A DNA stretch of 64,000 nt from Megaleporinus macrocephalus (Eukaryota; Chordata; Actinopteri; Characiformes; Anostomidae): contig CM038715.1 of NCBI GenBank assembly GCA_021613375.1, positions 4,632,263-4,696,262 on the forward strand, written 5' to 3'. Shown piece after piece: positions 1 through 34,055 of this stretch. How positions within the stretch are numbered: the stretch's first letter is position 1; each line of letters opens with the position of its first letter. The notes beneath the pieces are model-generated. The model ran no database searches. It worked only from the letters and a program-made list of their open reading frames with translations, and had not been told where the DNA came from. A program made the position numbers and the translations under genes.

Positions 1-616
1 TCATTGACATGTCCTCTGTGATGAAATTAACCTTCTTTATGATTTGACATTCTTTTGACTAAGACTATGTAAGTTATTTGTTGAACTAATAAGAATTGCA
101 CAAGGGACGTGTGAAATAGAAAAATTAAAATTAAATAAAAAAGTCAAGGAAACCAAATTTGTTGTCATTTTTATTCTCAACAAAAAAGGCAATACAAATT
201 TCCAAAACATATTTCCTGATGAAGGTGTAGATGAGCTTTGTGAATGGTTTTGTTCCCGCATGAGTTGCCGTCACCTACACACACACCTAACTAGGGACTC
301 ACCCACTGAACTGACTGATGTTCAGTTCAGGCAGTACTGACTGAACGTTGATGCCTATGAGATATGGGCATATGTTTTTTAAAAGACAAAAAAAAAAAAA
401 AGTATTGTTCACGTCTGCAAGGCAAAATACTGAATGTTGGACGGACTTCACACATGGCTGGTACAGTCTGATCTTCTGGTTGAAAAGAAATAACTTCTCT
501 GAGTACAAAACTCCTGCTCTCAGGTCTAAGGCATCTTTAGTGCTGTCTTTCAATACGATGGTAATTAGGGTTCACGAGGTTTGGGATAACATGGACTAAA
601 AATAAATGAACATAAC
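1..616. other. Distal glud1 3' UTR or downstream flank
   Basis: AT-rich sequence with a second minus-strand AATAAA at 171-176. Short open frames are present but none resembles a known protein. It is either the end of a longer glud1 3' UTR or intergenic DNA. Confidence 0.35.
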
Positions 617-1173
617 TTTATTTTGGAGGGAAGATGAAGAAAAAGAGATACTGTACACCTTGCACTGATTAAAAGCTGGCTTGACACAGTGCCACTCAAA
701 ATCACAGTGAAAGGAAAATACAGCAAACAACAGACAAACAATACTTTTTAGCTAGTACTGCATTTGGGCGGGACTACATTAGTTAACGGTGGATCAATAT
801 AAAAACGGTGTGATAGACTGGACAGGATAGATACATCATATCAACAGCGAGTACTGCCTAAAAACAATGCTGCCAGTTTCCAGACTGAAGGCTACACGTT
901 ATACAGTACTGCTGAATATAGAAACTTCAGCCTCAGAACAGAACAAACAGCACAGAGAATCTCTAAAAATACTCTGTGTTAACATGTTTTGGGACTGCGT
1001 GAACGAATGTGGAGGTATTTATAATCTAGTACGGAGAAAAATAAGGATTCAGCTCTTGTAAACTCTTAATAAGTTGAAAGGCTGTAGTACTGTGGGGCAG
1101 AGAGTGGGTGTAGGGCTGATATGTAGAGGATGGGTGGTTTGGCAGAGGTAAAAGAAAAGAAAGATTAGGGAGC
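617..1173 (-). other. glud1: glud1 3' UTR (probable)
   Basis: This is the sequence downstream of the stop. On the minus strand an AATAAA hexamer lies at 617-622 and a second at 171-176, so a 3' UTR of roughly 0.55 or 1.0 kb is possible. Which site is used cannot be told from the sequence. Confidence 0.45.
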
Positions 1174-23848
<22,675 letters not shown>

Positions 23849-24129
23849 GTCGACGCGGGAAGGGCTGTACGGATCTGGAACACCGAAAGAGAGGACAGGG
23901 GGGCCAACGGGGTATATATAAATTTGTATAAGGGAGACGTAGAAAGGAGGGAGAAAAGAACGAGAGCGAGAGCTCACACGACCTCTTCAGCCTGCCTTGT
24001 TCAGAGTGACAGCGCTCATGCCGCCCCCTTTGCTTTAAAAGGCAGCATGAAGTCCGCCGGAGCGACGCAGCCGGGGGTCAGTTGGAGGCACGCGCTGCTG
24101 GGAGGAGCGTCCCTGCGTCAAATTTGAAT

Positions 24130-25355
24130 ATATTTGCACACACACACACAAACACATATATTTTCAGTTCAGAGATATAATCATTTTATTTATTTTGAAA
24201 ATATGATTGATAATTAAATATATAGTTTATATAGGTGCACGATTATCTTATAAAAAAAAGAAGTAGCAGCGCGTTTGAGAAGCAAAACGAGGTGACGTTA
24301 TCAGCATTTGTTCGGCTAACTAACGTTAGCTACTGAGCTGAACAAATAAAAATAAATAAAAAATAAAAAACATGTATCATGCGATTTTGAGTTTTCAACA
24401 TCGCCAATGGGCGTTTACACTATTTAAAAGTTTCATAATGAATGGAACATAAGAAGTGCTCCACAATAGTTTGGAAAAAATTCGTTAGAACTAACGTTAG
24501 CTAACTAGCATTGCTAGCTGAACTGACTGACTAAAGAGCGGATGTAAACATGTAGAATCATAAAACACGAATAAATCGCCTACACTATTAAACATACATG
24601 TGTTTTTGTCCATGTTTGTTTTGTTTAATAAACTTTATTAAGTGAAACCTACCTCTGCTGTGTCGGAGCTCTGCTGAGGCTGTCGGTTGGTGATGTCCGT
24701 TGGTCGCTCGGTTTGAATTGAATTCATTCTACCTATCGATCGGTCCTATCAAGATTTCGATGGTTGGCGCGTACGTGCATAATTTTATCCGTGTTGTTTA
24801 TATTGTTTTAACGTCTTTTTAATGTTAATTGTTTTCTTTAAGCTTTTTATCTAAATTTAGCCTAATGTTACTGTCTGCTTCAGTGTTCCAAAAGCCTTTG
24901 TGGCACCTCATAATTGTAGACAAAATAGCAGGGGGTACTGTTTTATGACCATGTTTACACTATCAAATAATCCTACCTGTGGTTTTAATGCACTTGTAGT
25001 ATTATTTTTCACCAAGGCGATTTTCGTCAAGGTAGGACAAATCGACAAAACACCGGTGGATCTGGACCGGATCCGTAGAACCACTCTAAACTACATATCG
25101 TCCTGTCCAATAAAAACATGTATCATGGATCTATTTTTGGTGATCTTGAGTTTTCTACACCATTTGAACACAAATGAAAGAATTCATTTGGAAAAAATTT
25201 GGAAAGAATTCTTGGAAAAGAATTCTGGTTCCATTGACTTATGGATCTGGACTTGTGTCGTCCTCTATGTGGGAAAAATACGGTTATGACAGTACGTCAA
25301 AGACATCTGTAGCAGTTAGCACGCTGACTGGCCCGCCTTTTCTTTGTACCACAAG
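24130..25355. other. Intergenic DNA upstream of glud1
   Basis: AT-rich, with several copies of the motif CTAACGTTAGCT between about 24310 and 24520. Open frames here have no recognisable similarity. I see no gene. Confidence 0.5.
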
Positions 25356-25357
25356 AG

Positions 25358-25625
25358 AGTCAAGTCAAGTCAAGTCAAGTCAAGTCAAGTCAAGTTTATT
25401 TGTATAGCGCTTTTTACAACGATGTTGTCACAAAGCAGCTTTACAGGAATTTTAAAAACATGAAAAACATGAAATCACAGCTGTTTATCCCCCTGTGAGC
25501 AAGCCAGAGGCAACAGTGGCAAGGGAAAACTCCCTCAACTGGAGGAAGAAACCTTGGGAGGAACCAGACTTACAAGGGGAGACCTATCCTCCTCAGGTCG
25601 AACAGTATTTACAGTTTATAAACTA
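25358..25625 (-). mobile_element. LINE/SINE 3' fragment with (CAAGT)n tail
   Basis: A run of AGTCA/CAAGT repeats leads into TTTATTTGTATAGCGCTTTT and CACAAAGCAGCTTTACAGG. Read on the minus strand this is the familiar fish retroposon 3' end: an AAAAGCGCTATACAAATAAA segment followed by a (ACTTG)n tail. The sequence continues with a GGAGGAAGAAACCTTGGGAG block that also occurs in that family. Confidence 0.75.
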
Positions 25626-25950
25626 AAGCTGAGTCTGATGGTAGAAGCTTTAGAAGCTGTACGGGTGCTACATCAGGTGGATGATACAGTGATGCAGTCA
25701 AGGATGGAGCAAATGGCACAAATGGAGAGGAGAACTGGTTGGTGCCAAGTGACGGGGGGGCCCTGGTGGTCAGTCCTTTACAGTATTCGGCGGGACAGGT
25801 GGGCGTTTTTTTCCTCGGAAAGAGAAAAGAAAGAGTTAGTTCTGGTTTGTGTTAGTACAGAGACTGAGGCCGGCGCTTGTTAAGCGTTACTACCGTACTT
25901 TAGGCCTCTCTACCTTTAGAGAGTTCCACGTCCTAAGTCAATAAACAAAA

Positions 25951-26187
25951 GAAGAAGAACTAACGGGTGAAACGAGGAGTGCGCCACTAGACTGAGCAGG
26001 ACACCCTCAAGACCTAACTTGGCCTTTGTTATTCACCCATCCAATCTCCCTCACGCTAACATGGTTAGGAGAACGAAGGGGTGTGGAATAAGTCAATTAA
26101 TCAATTTAGAGATACTCGCAGCAACTAAGTAGGTCAAGAAACAGGAGAAGAAGAACTAACGGGTGAAACGAGGAGTGCGCCACTAGA
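25951..26187. repeat. Pair of perfect 41-bp direct repeats
   Basis: The segments 25951-25991 and 26147-26187 are identical, beginning GAAGAAGAACTAACGGGTGA and ending GCGCCACTAGA. They are about 155 bp apart. The origin is unknown; it could be a local tandem duplication. Confidence 0.85.
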
Positions 26188-29183
26188 GACAGTAGCATTA
26201 GTTCAGCATGAGAGGATGAAGAAGTATAACTGCCCCAACGGCTTATTATAACATTTTCCTCAATCATGTTGAGGGTTGTGCACCTGGTTCAATCATTTAA
26301 AGCCCCTGTTGTGCTAGTTTTATACATTTTTTAGAAAATGCAAATATGCCTTTACCAAGAAAGCATTTACCAATTTTACATTCTGTATATATTTATATAT
26401 ACATGTAGTCTAATCATAGTTATATACTCTAAAAACTGTGAGTGGGAGCATCAGATCACAGAATGATTTTCACCATGGAATGACATCACCATGGAACTAT
26501 GAATTATCTGATGTTACACTAAAAAGTAAACATGGCGACCAGCAAAAGCCAGTCCTCACCATCTCAGACACACTCATGACTGTTGAAATGCATTATTTAT
26601 ATTGAGGTAGGTGAAGTGAACATCTTGATGTAAACTCTGTTTGGTTCTTTGTCGATCTGATGTAGAGTAGGACAGATTTAATCCCGACCAAATTAAAATT
26701 AGCAGAGGAAATCTATGGAAAAAATTATTTTAAACATCTCTCCAAAGTAAAGATCTGCATAATGTTTGCAGTAAAACTAGTAAACTATGTATAATAGTTA
26801 GAAAAGAATAATGTAAATGAGTAGACACAACATAGTTCCAACGTTGTCAAAAGGTGGTGCTGTTTACATTGTCTAAATAAGGTTGTCACAATGTCACTGT
26901 TAAGTAACATTACAACGCAGGTATACCTGCTGGCAACTTAGCAAAATTCCATGGAAATTCCATGGAGTTCCCTGCAGATCTAACATATGGAACAAATGAA
27001 GAATTCTAGAAGGTTGGGACAACATATTGACAATGAGTAGGTTGTCACAATATATCTGTGTTTGCAGGGGAAGGACAGCCAAGCAACCATTATAACAACC
27101 ACCACCACTAGCTCATGCAAGAATCCACATTCAGCAGCAAACAGAAGTAGTGATAGAAATATGCAAAGCATTTATTAACATTAGCATTGCTTTCCAGCAC
27201 TGCAAACACTCCTTGGTAAGTAAATTTTTGAAGTTTGATGCTGATCTTACAACATTTCTACTAGACTGGTAAGTAAAATGCTGTTAATGTCTGTGATTTT
27301 CTTACAGTGGGGTGGACACCACAATGTTTCGGTCATATATTGCCCCCTATCTGTTCGGTGTATGAATTTGATAAATGGTGTCATCTTACGAATTGCTTCT
27401 TTAATGTCAAGCAGTACAATGTTCATTGACCAGCTTTTACTTATTTTTTTATTTTGTTTAGGCAACTTTATTTCAGCCAGAGTAAATAACTAAGTTGGGT
27501 CTTTTCTTATGTCACTGCAAAATACATCCTTCATTCATAAGGCCTAGTATTTTTTTTTATACCCGGACATGCCTTAGATTAGTGAATGCTGATAGTTATT
27601 GCTTTATTATCTGACATGTATTGATACCGTACTGACCTTAATTGCAGTGTTCTGCTTAATTTCTTTATTTCAGTCAAAGGCCATGTGGGTAGGGCTCAGT
27701 TTGCAGTCAGGTTTTAACCGGTGGCTTAGACAAATCAAGGAAATTATTAATTTACAACAGCAAGGAGAGATAAGAGCAACTGGTTTGAGCCAGAGGTTTG
27801 TTTGGCCCTGCAGCAGGTATGTGAAACCACATGTTATTCACATTCTACAGTGTGTGAATATCACAGGGGCCGACTACAGGGCTGCAGGTGGGCAAAAAAA
27901 GCAAAACAAAACTGGGCAGCCTGAAGACCAGAGATATTCTTATGAAAAGAGCAAGGAGGGTTCTAATGAGGTCATTACTTATGAGGCCTGGGTGTCTAAA
28001 AACAAAACACATTTAGTGGCGTATCTGCGGCATAATAATATAATAATAATAATATTCTTATTATTATTTACAATTTTATCAAATTTGTCGAGCATGGCTT
28101 GATATTACAATTCATCTGTCAGACCCAGACAGATCAAGACCTGCCAGGATGGCAGTAAAGCTCAACATGGTGTGGGTTATACGCTCCCCAGACCTTTGAA
28201 TTACAAAGACTAATGATCAAAGCTATTCAGCGCACCATAAATAAAAGGGCAGTTTCTAATCCACAGTATGAAACCTAGCAACAGATTGTTGTATAACTAG
28301 TGGTATCATTAATTATGCATTCAGTGTAGACAGTGTTGAGCTCTGCTGATGCTGACTGCACTGATTTTTGGCACTGACCGTACGTTGCCCTGCTGGACTC
28401 TGCACAGCAGATAAGATAGGAATGATCCCTATAGAACCTGGTTCAAATGCAGCTTGGTCTGGTTGAGAGAATAAGCAAATATTAACTGGCATGAAGCTGC
28501 TGGGCTGACATTTAAGTAAACCAGGCAGATCATGCAATCTTGATAGATTGCATTGCAGCAGGCTTTTCATCACACCTTGGTTTCACACACAGAATAACAG
28601 TGATACCAAAAGTCAGCATCAGCAATTCAAGCTGGTTCTGTCCACAACACAGCATATCCAGAGGCACTGATTTCTCCTTGTTCTTCTGCTTTTTTGTGCG
28701 TACATGTGCCGTCACTTGCACCATCACCACGATCCTCTGAAGATGCATTCCAGTCTTTCAGAGCGTCATGAACGTGTGAAGCCAAAGGATTTTTTGTCAG
28801 AATCTCATGCAAGCTCAGGAGCATCATATCAGAAACTACTGATTGCAAATAACCTCACACCTTTTCCATCACATTGATTATACATTCATAAAGCATTGAG
28901 CAGAGCCAGTCCCAGTCTCTTTCATCTCTTCTCTGGGTTAAAGATCGTAGTAGTTTATGTGAGTGAAGTAGTGATAGGATCTTCGCTTTCACAGGACAGG
29001 CCAGAGGACAAGATAAGCATTAGATATGACAAGTACCAAGAGTTTTAGTTTCATAATCAAACCCAATGTTCAATGAATGTTTGCTTGTGTTGCTAGCTAA
29101 ATGAATGGATTCTCCAGTTGAAGTTGCTAATTTTTTTTCTTTTTATTTTACAGCAATCTAAATTTATTTATAATCAATTTCAG
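26188..29183. other. Intergenic DNA, no gene recognised
   Basis: AT-rich sequence. A 167-codon open frame at 27599-28102 resembles no protein I know and has no splice or promoter support. I treat the stretch as non-coding. Confidence 0.5.
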
Positions 29184-30063
29184 GGTCTGTATCTTGGAAT
29201 GTCTCTACCATGGCCTTAAAGTATTCCTTCCACCACCCAAGGACTTCCCTAGTTGAGGTCAAAAGCTCCCCACCCCCATCGTATACAGAATTCATGAAAA
29301 GCTGCTTTCCACGCTTACTCGAGTTGTCCACCACCAGGTTTGGGGGTTGCCATCATGACAGGCACCGACAACCTTGCAGCCACAGCTCCGATCTTCACCT
29401 CCAAATCTGTGACTATGGTCCTCAGTCGGAAAAGGGTGGAGGGCCCTCTCCAGGTTGGAAATGATCTCCTGCCTCAAGTGGAGGAGTTTAAGTATCTCTG
29501 GTCTTGTTCACGAGTTAGGGAAGGATGAAGTGAGAGGTTGACAGGCGGATTGGCGCAGCGTCTGCAGTGTCTATCCTGGTTAAAAAAGAGCTGAGCCAAA
29601 AGGCAAAGCTCTCAATTTTCCAGTCAATGTACATTCCTGCTCTCACCTGTGTTTACCAGCTCTGGGTGGTGACTGAAAGAACGAGATCGTGGATTTATCC
29701 ATGAGGTGTCTGGTCTCACCCTTAGAGATAGGTTGAGGAGCTTGATTATACGGGGGAGGCTCTATACGAGGAGTCGAGCCGCTACTCCTCTATATTGAGA
29801 GGAACCAGCTGAGGTGGTTCAGGCATCTGTTTAGGATGCCTCCTGGACGCCTCCCCCTGGAGGTGTTCCAGACATGTCCGACCGGGAGGAGACCCAGGGA
29901 AAACCTAGGACACGAAGGATTCTATCTCTCGGCTGGCTTGGGAACGCCTCAATATCCCTCCTGAGGAGCTAGAGGAGGTGGCAGGGGAGAAGGAAGTCTG
30001 GGTTTCTCTGCTTAGACTGCTACCCCCGCGACCCTGATCGGTAGATAATGGATGGATGGATGT
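29184..30063 (+). mobile_element. RTE/Rex3-like LINE with inverted 5' segment
   Basis: 29396-30063 reads sense, with the conserved blocks GTGGAGGAGTTTAAGTATCT, GACAGGCGGATTGG, AGCTGAGGTGGTTCAGGCAT and a GATGGATG tail, and with several frame breaks. 29184-29395 is antisense and, reverse-complemented, matches an upstream part of the same family (AAGGTTGTCGGTGCCTGTC, then GGTGGTGGAAGGAATACTTT). This is an inactive 5'-truncated copy with a 5' inversion. Family assignment is from remembered fish consensus and is approximate. Confidence 0.75.
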
Positions 30064-31440
30064 TGTTCTCACTTTTGTGAGATACTGTACCTGTTATGCT
30101 GTAATGCTAGCTAACATGGTGGAGAAAAAGCTCCAAAGCCCTTCACTTTTTGGGGCTATGACATTCACAAACTATGGCCCATCAAATCCTATGTGAGCAT
30201 GCCTAAACACTATGTTGGTAGCGTAGCCTCTGGGAGGCACATCGGAATGATCTTATACGACTTTACTCCAAAGACAACGTAAACAAGTTTGTTCGTTAAA
30301 ATATTGCTCAGGACATTTTTATCCTCCTTAAATACTGGTTTACGTCCTAGCATTCCCTTTTCCTGTCCTTTTATTCATGACGTCATCAATGATTAGTCAA
30401 TGTTGTCACAGCTGAATCTGAAGTTGTGTAACCCCTATGTCTGTTAACGGCTTATCATGGTTTGAGACAATGCTTGTTGGTGGGATTTAAGTTTACTTGT
30501 TAGCTACACTGTTTAACTGTAGAGCTGTAAACTTTGGATACCCAATATGTTGTGGGCTAAGTGGTCATTTCCAGGGAAATAAATAGGAGAGTTTTAGTTT
30601 CTGTGTAATTCAATAATTGAGATGTAAACAAAGAATGTACTTTAATGTTGAGTGGTACTTTATAAGGAAACTTACCATCACGGTGAACACTGTGTGCTAA
30701 TAGGAACTAGGTGTCACTACGGTAACCACCTGTCCCGCTTTACATTGTACTGTACAGCAATTTTAACCTCACGCAAATTGAGCATTCTGTCCCCCTTTTT
30801 CACTTGACCCTACCTAATGGAAAATAAAAACACAGACACGTCCATGGACTTTTGTCCAATAGTTCAGAAATGAGAAATAAAAGCGTGAGCCGTATGTCAA
30901 TCAAGCTGTTGACAAGCTCAACATTGTGAACCATCTCAAATTTGAGAGCGTGCTGTTTGAAAAAGAGAAGATTCAGTGTTAGTAGCGGATGGACCGCAAC
31001 ATACTCTTGGTTAAGAGCGGCGGGTGGCGAAGCAGAGAGAGCTTTTTGCATTTTATGTTAAAGCAGTTTTTCTGTGGGGCGTGGTGAAGAATATGATGAG
31101 TCTTGAAGAGCACAACAACAAGAAACATGCAAATCGGTGCAAGATTAATTTGTAGAGGCTAGGCCTAACATTCTGTTGAACTTTTGGTTGGAGGGGTTGA
31201 AAGGCAAGAGTAAATGTTTCTTGGTAAATTGGACAGACATTAGATCTTAAGCTTAAAGTTATCACGTCTATCCCACAATGTCCCACTTAAACAAGCTACT
31301 TGTCCCACATTTTGTCTTTCTGGAGGTGGTCACCCTAGGTGTCACATTACTATTAGTGGACTTAAATACTTATATCAAAAAGAGGGTAAAACAATGTCTC
31401 AGGCATCATCAGAAACACTGCATGTAATAACTTCATAGAA
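30064..31440. other. Intergenic DNA, nothing recognised
   Basis: AT-rich, with only short open frames and no repeat that I can name. Confidence 0.45.
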
Positions 31441-32071
31441 GAATATAGAAGTAAATGATCAACAAACAGACAGGTTGTGCCCTGCGTCACTGTGTTTCCA
31501 GAGACTAAACCAACAATGTTTGCGCCAGTATCACAAAATGTTTAATTTTCCACACTTTTCAAAGTGTGAGAGTTTAGGACAGTGTGCAAACATTATTTAA
31601 AAACATTCCTTTTATACCCCAGTCCACACTCAGAAACTACGTTTCAAAAAGTTATACAGACCCATTACAGAAAATTAGAAAAGTCGATTCATTTCCATAA
31701 TTCCATTCAAAAATTTAACTTTCATAGATTTATACATTCAGGGCCCACAATTTAAACGATTTCAAGTATTTATTTGTTCATTTTGACATAATTTGGGCTT
31801 TCAGCTTATAAAACCCACAAAAACAGAAATAAAAAAAATAGAATATTGTGGATAAATCTGCCCAAATTTTGCAGGGCGCGAATGTTTTAAACATTTTAAA
31901 CATTAGTGTGACACACTAATCATCTACTAAACTCAAAAAACCTGCACAGATTTCTCCAGGTGTTATTAAATTGCTTCAGTTTGCTTCAACTGTCTCAGTT
32001 CGGTTCAATATGGGTAAGACTGCAGACCTAACAACTGGCCAGAAGACCATTATTGATACCCTCCATAGGAT
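31441..32071 (+). repeat. Duplicated block, copy 1, with truncated Tc1 left end
   Basis: From AATATAGAAGTAAATGATC to CCCTCCATAGGATGAG this matches 33811-34473 closely. It has about 215 bp of shared flank and then the left terminal repeat and first codons of a Tc1 transposase (MGKTADLTTGQKTIIDTLH). The element stops abruptly at about 32071. Confidence 0.9.
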
Positions 32072-33810
32072 GAGTTTCTGGGAGGGAGTTTTTAGAGCCA
32101 TTATGCATTACTAATTTCTGCTAATTTCTCTAATTTTGCAAACGTTTGCACAGTCGGCTTTCTCATACTGTAATTGTATATGAAATAGGAGCTGATGAGA
32201 GTTGAGCAATATTCTGCACCTTTCCGCTCATTCATTAGCTTGTGAAATGAGGAAGAGTCATAAAGATAAAGCTGCCTCCCATTGCACCTTGAGCTAATGC
32301 TAATGCTTTATGAGCCTGGCCACCTGGACCCGCAGTCAGTCGCGGTAAAAGTGTGATGAAATCGCTGATCTGGCCATTAAAATAGCTTATGTTCATCACC
32401 CTTTAACTTACTGTACTGTACTACACTGGTTTATCATTAATGAGAGGTCTGGGTTGTTAGTATTTAATTTCCAGTAAAACATGGGAATACATTAAAAGAG
32501 CAATACAAGAAACTATCCAACGCTATCTGATTGGGAATAGGACATGATGTTTTTATCAAGGGCTACCATCATAAAGGGAACTCTCCCAGTCTGATTTGGC
32601 CTTCATCTCTCTGCTCTGTTGCTCTCCTGCTCAGTAGCGTGCCACTGTGGGGGCGGACAATCATTTATCATGGTCATGTTTCAAAGAGGGGAGTGCGAGT
32701 ACATCATTGGCTCCCGCACAGACAACACCTACCATGTGGTTGGCTGAGGGGGGAGGTGGGGAGAGTGTAAATTCTGCTGCAATCACGTGCTCGTCTGAGG
32801 CTTGTGCTGTAGGATAGGACAATTCATGTGAAATGCTTAGTTGGAAGTGTTGCTTCCAAGAATGTCTTCGCCACATTTGAAGCACCTTCTCAGCCATATT
32901 TTCTGTTAAGGGCTTCACTCCAGTAATGATATGAATACCAGAGCTCCACTGGTTGGGACATGAAGAAACTGGTACGTTAGAAGCCATGAGGTACCTGAGC
33001 TACAGCCTGTATTATTAGAACTAAACTACATGAACATGGAAAATGAAGGAGAAGTGAGAAGTAGAAGGAAAACAGAATCTAGGAAAAAAAACAAACAAAG
33101 CATGCAGGCTAAGAGAGTTTAAAATCATTTTAAAATGTTTAAGATCAACATAAACCACCAAACCAAATCAGTTTGTGCTCAGTATTTGATTGAAATGGAA
33201 TACACCTGCAATAAATCTTAAAATAATTAAATATTAAATTAATTGATGACCTCTAGGTGACCTCAAAGAGGGCCTAACCTCATGCATGTGAGTATGTGAG
33301 TGTCTGTAATGGGGTGGGGGTGGGATCCCTAAAGTGTACATGGGGACATAGTCATTTGATAGTCAAACGTTTGACATTTGACAGACTTGGCTAATTTGGA
33401 TGGTGGCAGTAATGCAGTACTCTGTTCTACAACATGTGTCAACCAGTTTTTCTTTAGTGTGTCTCCTACAGTCTGCACTTACCATTTAAAGAGCTTGGAT
33501 AACATCTCACAAGGGACTCTACATACGTTGCATCATCACATCAGGATATCTAAATTTGATAGTTTAGCTGAGGACCCAGAAGCCTGGAAGCCCCAGGGAA
33601 CCCAGTGTACATGGTTGCTTGATGCTAAAATTGAGTGTGATATTAAACATCCAGAAAAGTTTAAACAATGATGCGACCGATTGCCCATACTACGTGCAAA
33701 GTAAGGTAAATCCTGTCCTGTCTTGCTCCAGTGGTTATTTGATTTTCAGTTCAGGTCAGACTTTTCATGATGCCTTTATGGTTAATGTTTAATATCAGTG
33801 TCACAACGCC
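32072..33810. other. Spacer between the duplicated blocks
   Basis: No identified repeat or gene. A 108-codon minus-strand open frame at 32661-32987 has no similarity I recognise. Confidence 0.45.
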
Positions 33811-34055
33811 AAATATAGAAGTAAATGATCAACGGACAGACAGGTTGTGCCCTGCGTCACTGTGTTTCTAGAGACTAAACCAACAATGTTTGCGCCAGTA
33901 TCACAAAATGTTTAATTTTCCACACTTTTCTAGGTGTGAGAGTTTAATACGGTGTGCAAACGTTGTTTAAAAACATTCCTTTTACACCCCAGTCCACACT
34001 CAGAAACAACGTTTCAAAAACAGCAAGTTTTGAATAGATGTTTTTGTAAAATATA
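33811..34055 (+). repeat. Duplicated block, copy 2, flank portion
   Basis: Matches 31441-31656, with about 28 extra bases just before the Tc1 end (around 34021-34048) that copy 1 lacks. It continues directly into the Tc1 element. Confidence 0.85.

Noticed and set aside
23977..24127. Upstream ATG at 23977 as the glud1 start, or a plus-strand 243-codon gene over exon 1
   Set aside because: The conserved presequence starts at the ATG at 23848. The plus-strand frame at 23396-24127 is the antisense shadow of a CpG-rich exon.
27599..28102. 167-codon open frame on the plus strand
   Set aside because: No recognisable domain, low-complexity C-terminal end, no splice or promoter support; frames of this size arise by chance in a 64-kb window.
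32661..32987. 108-codon minus-strand open frame
   Set aside because: No similarity recognised and no exon-like context; kept as non-coding.
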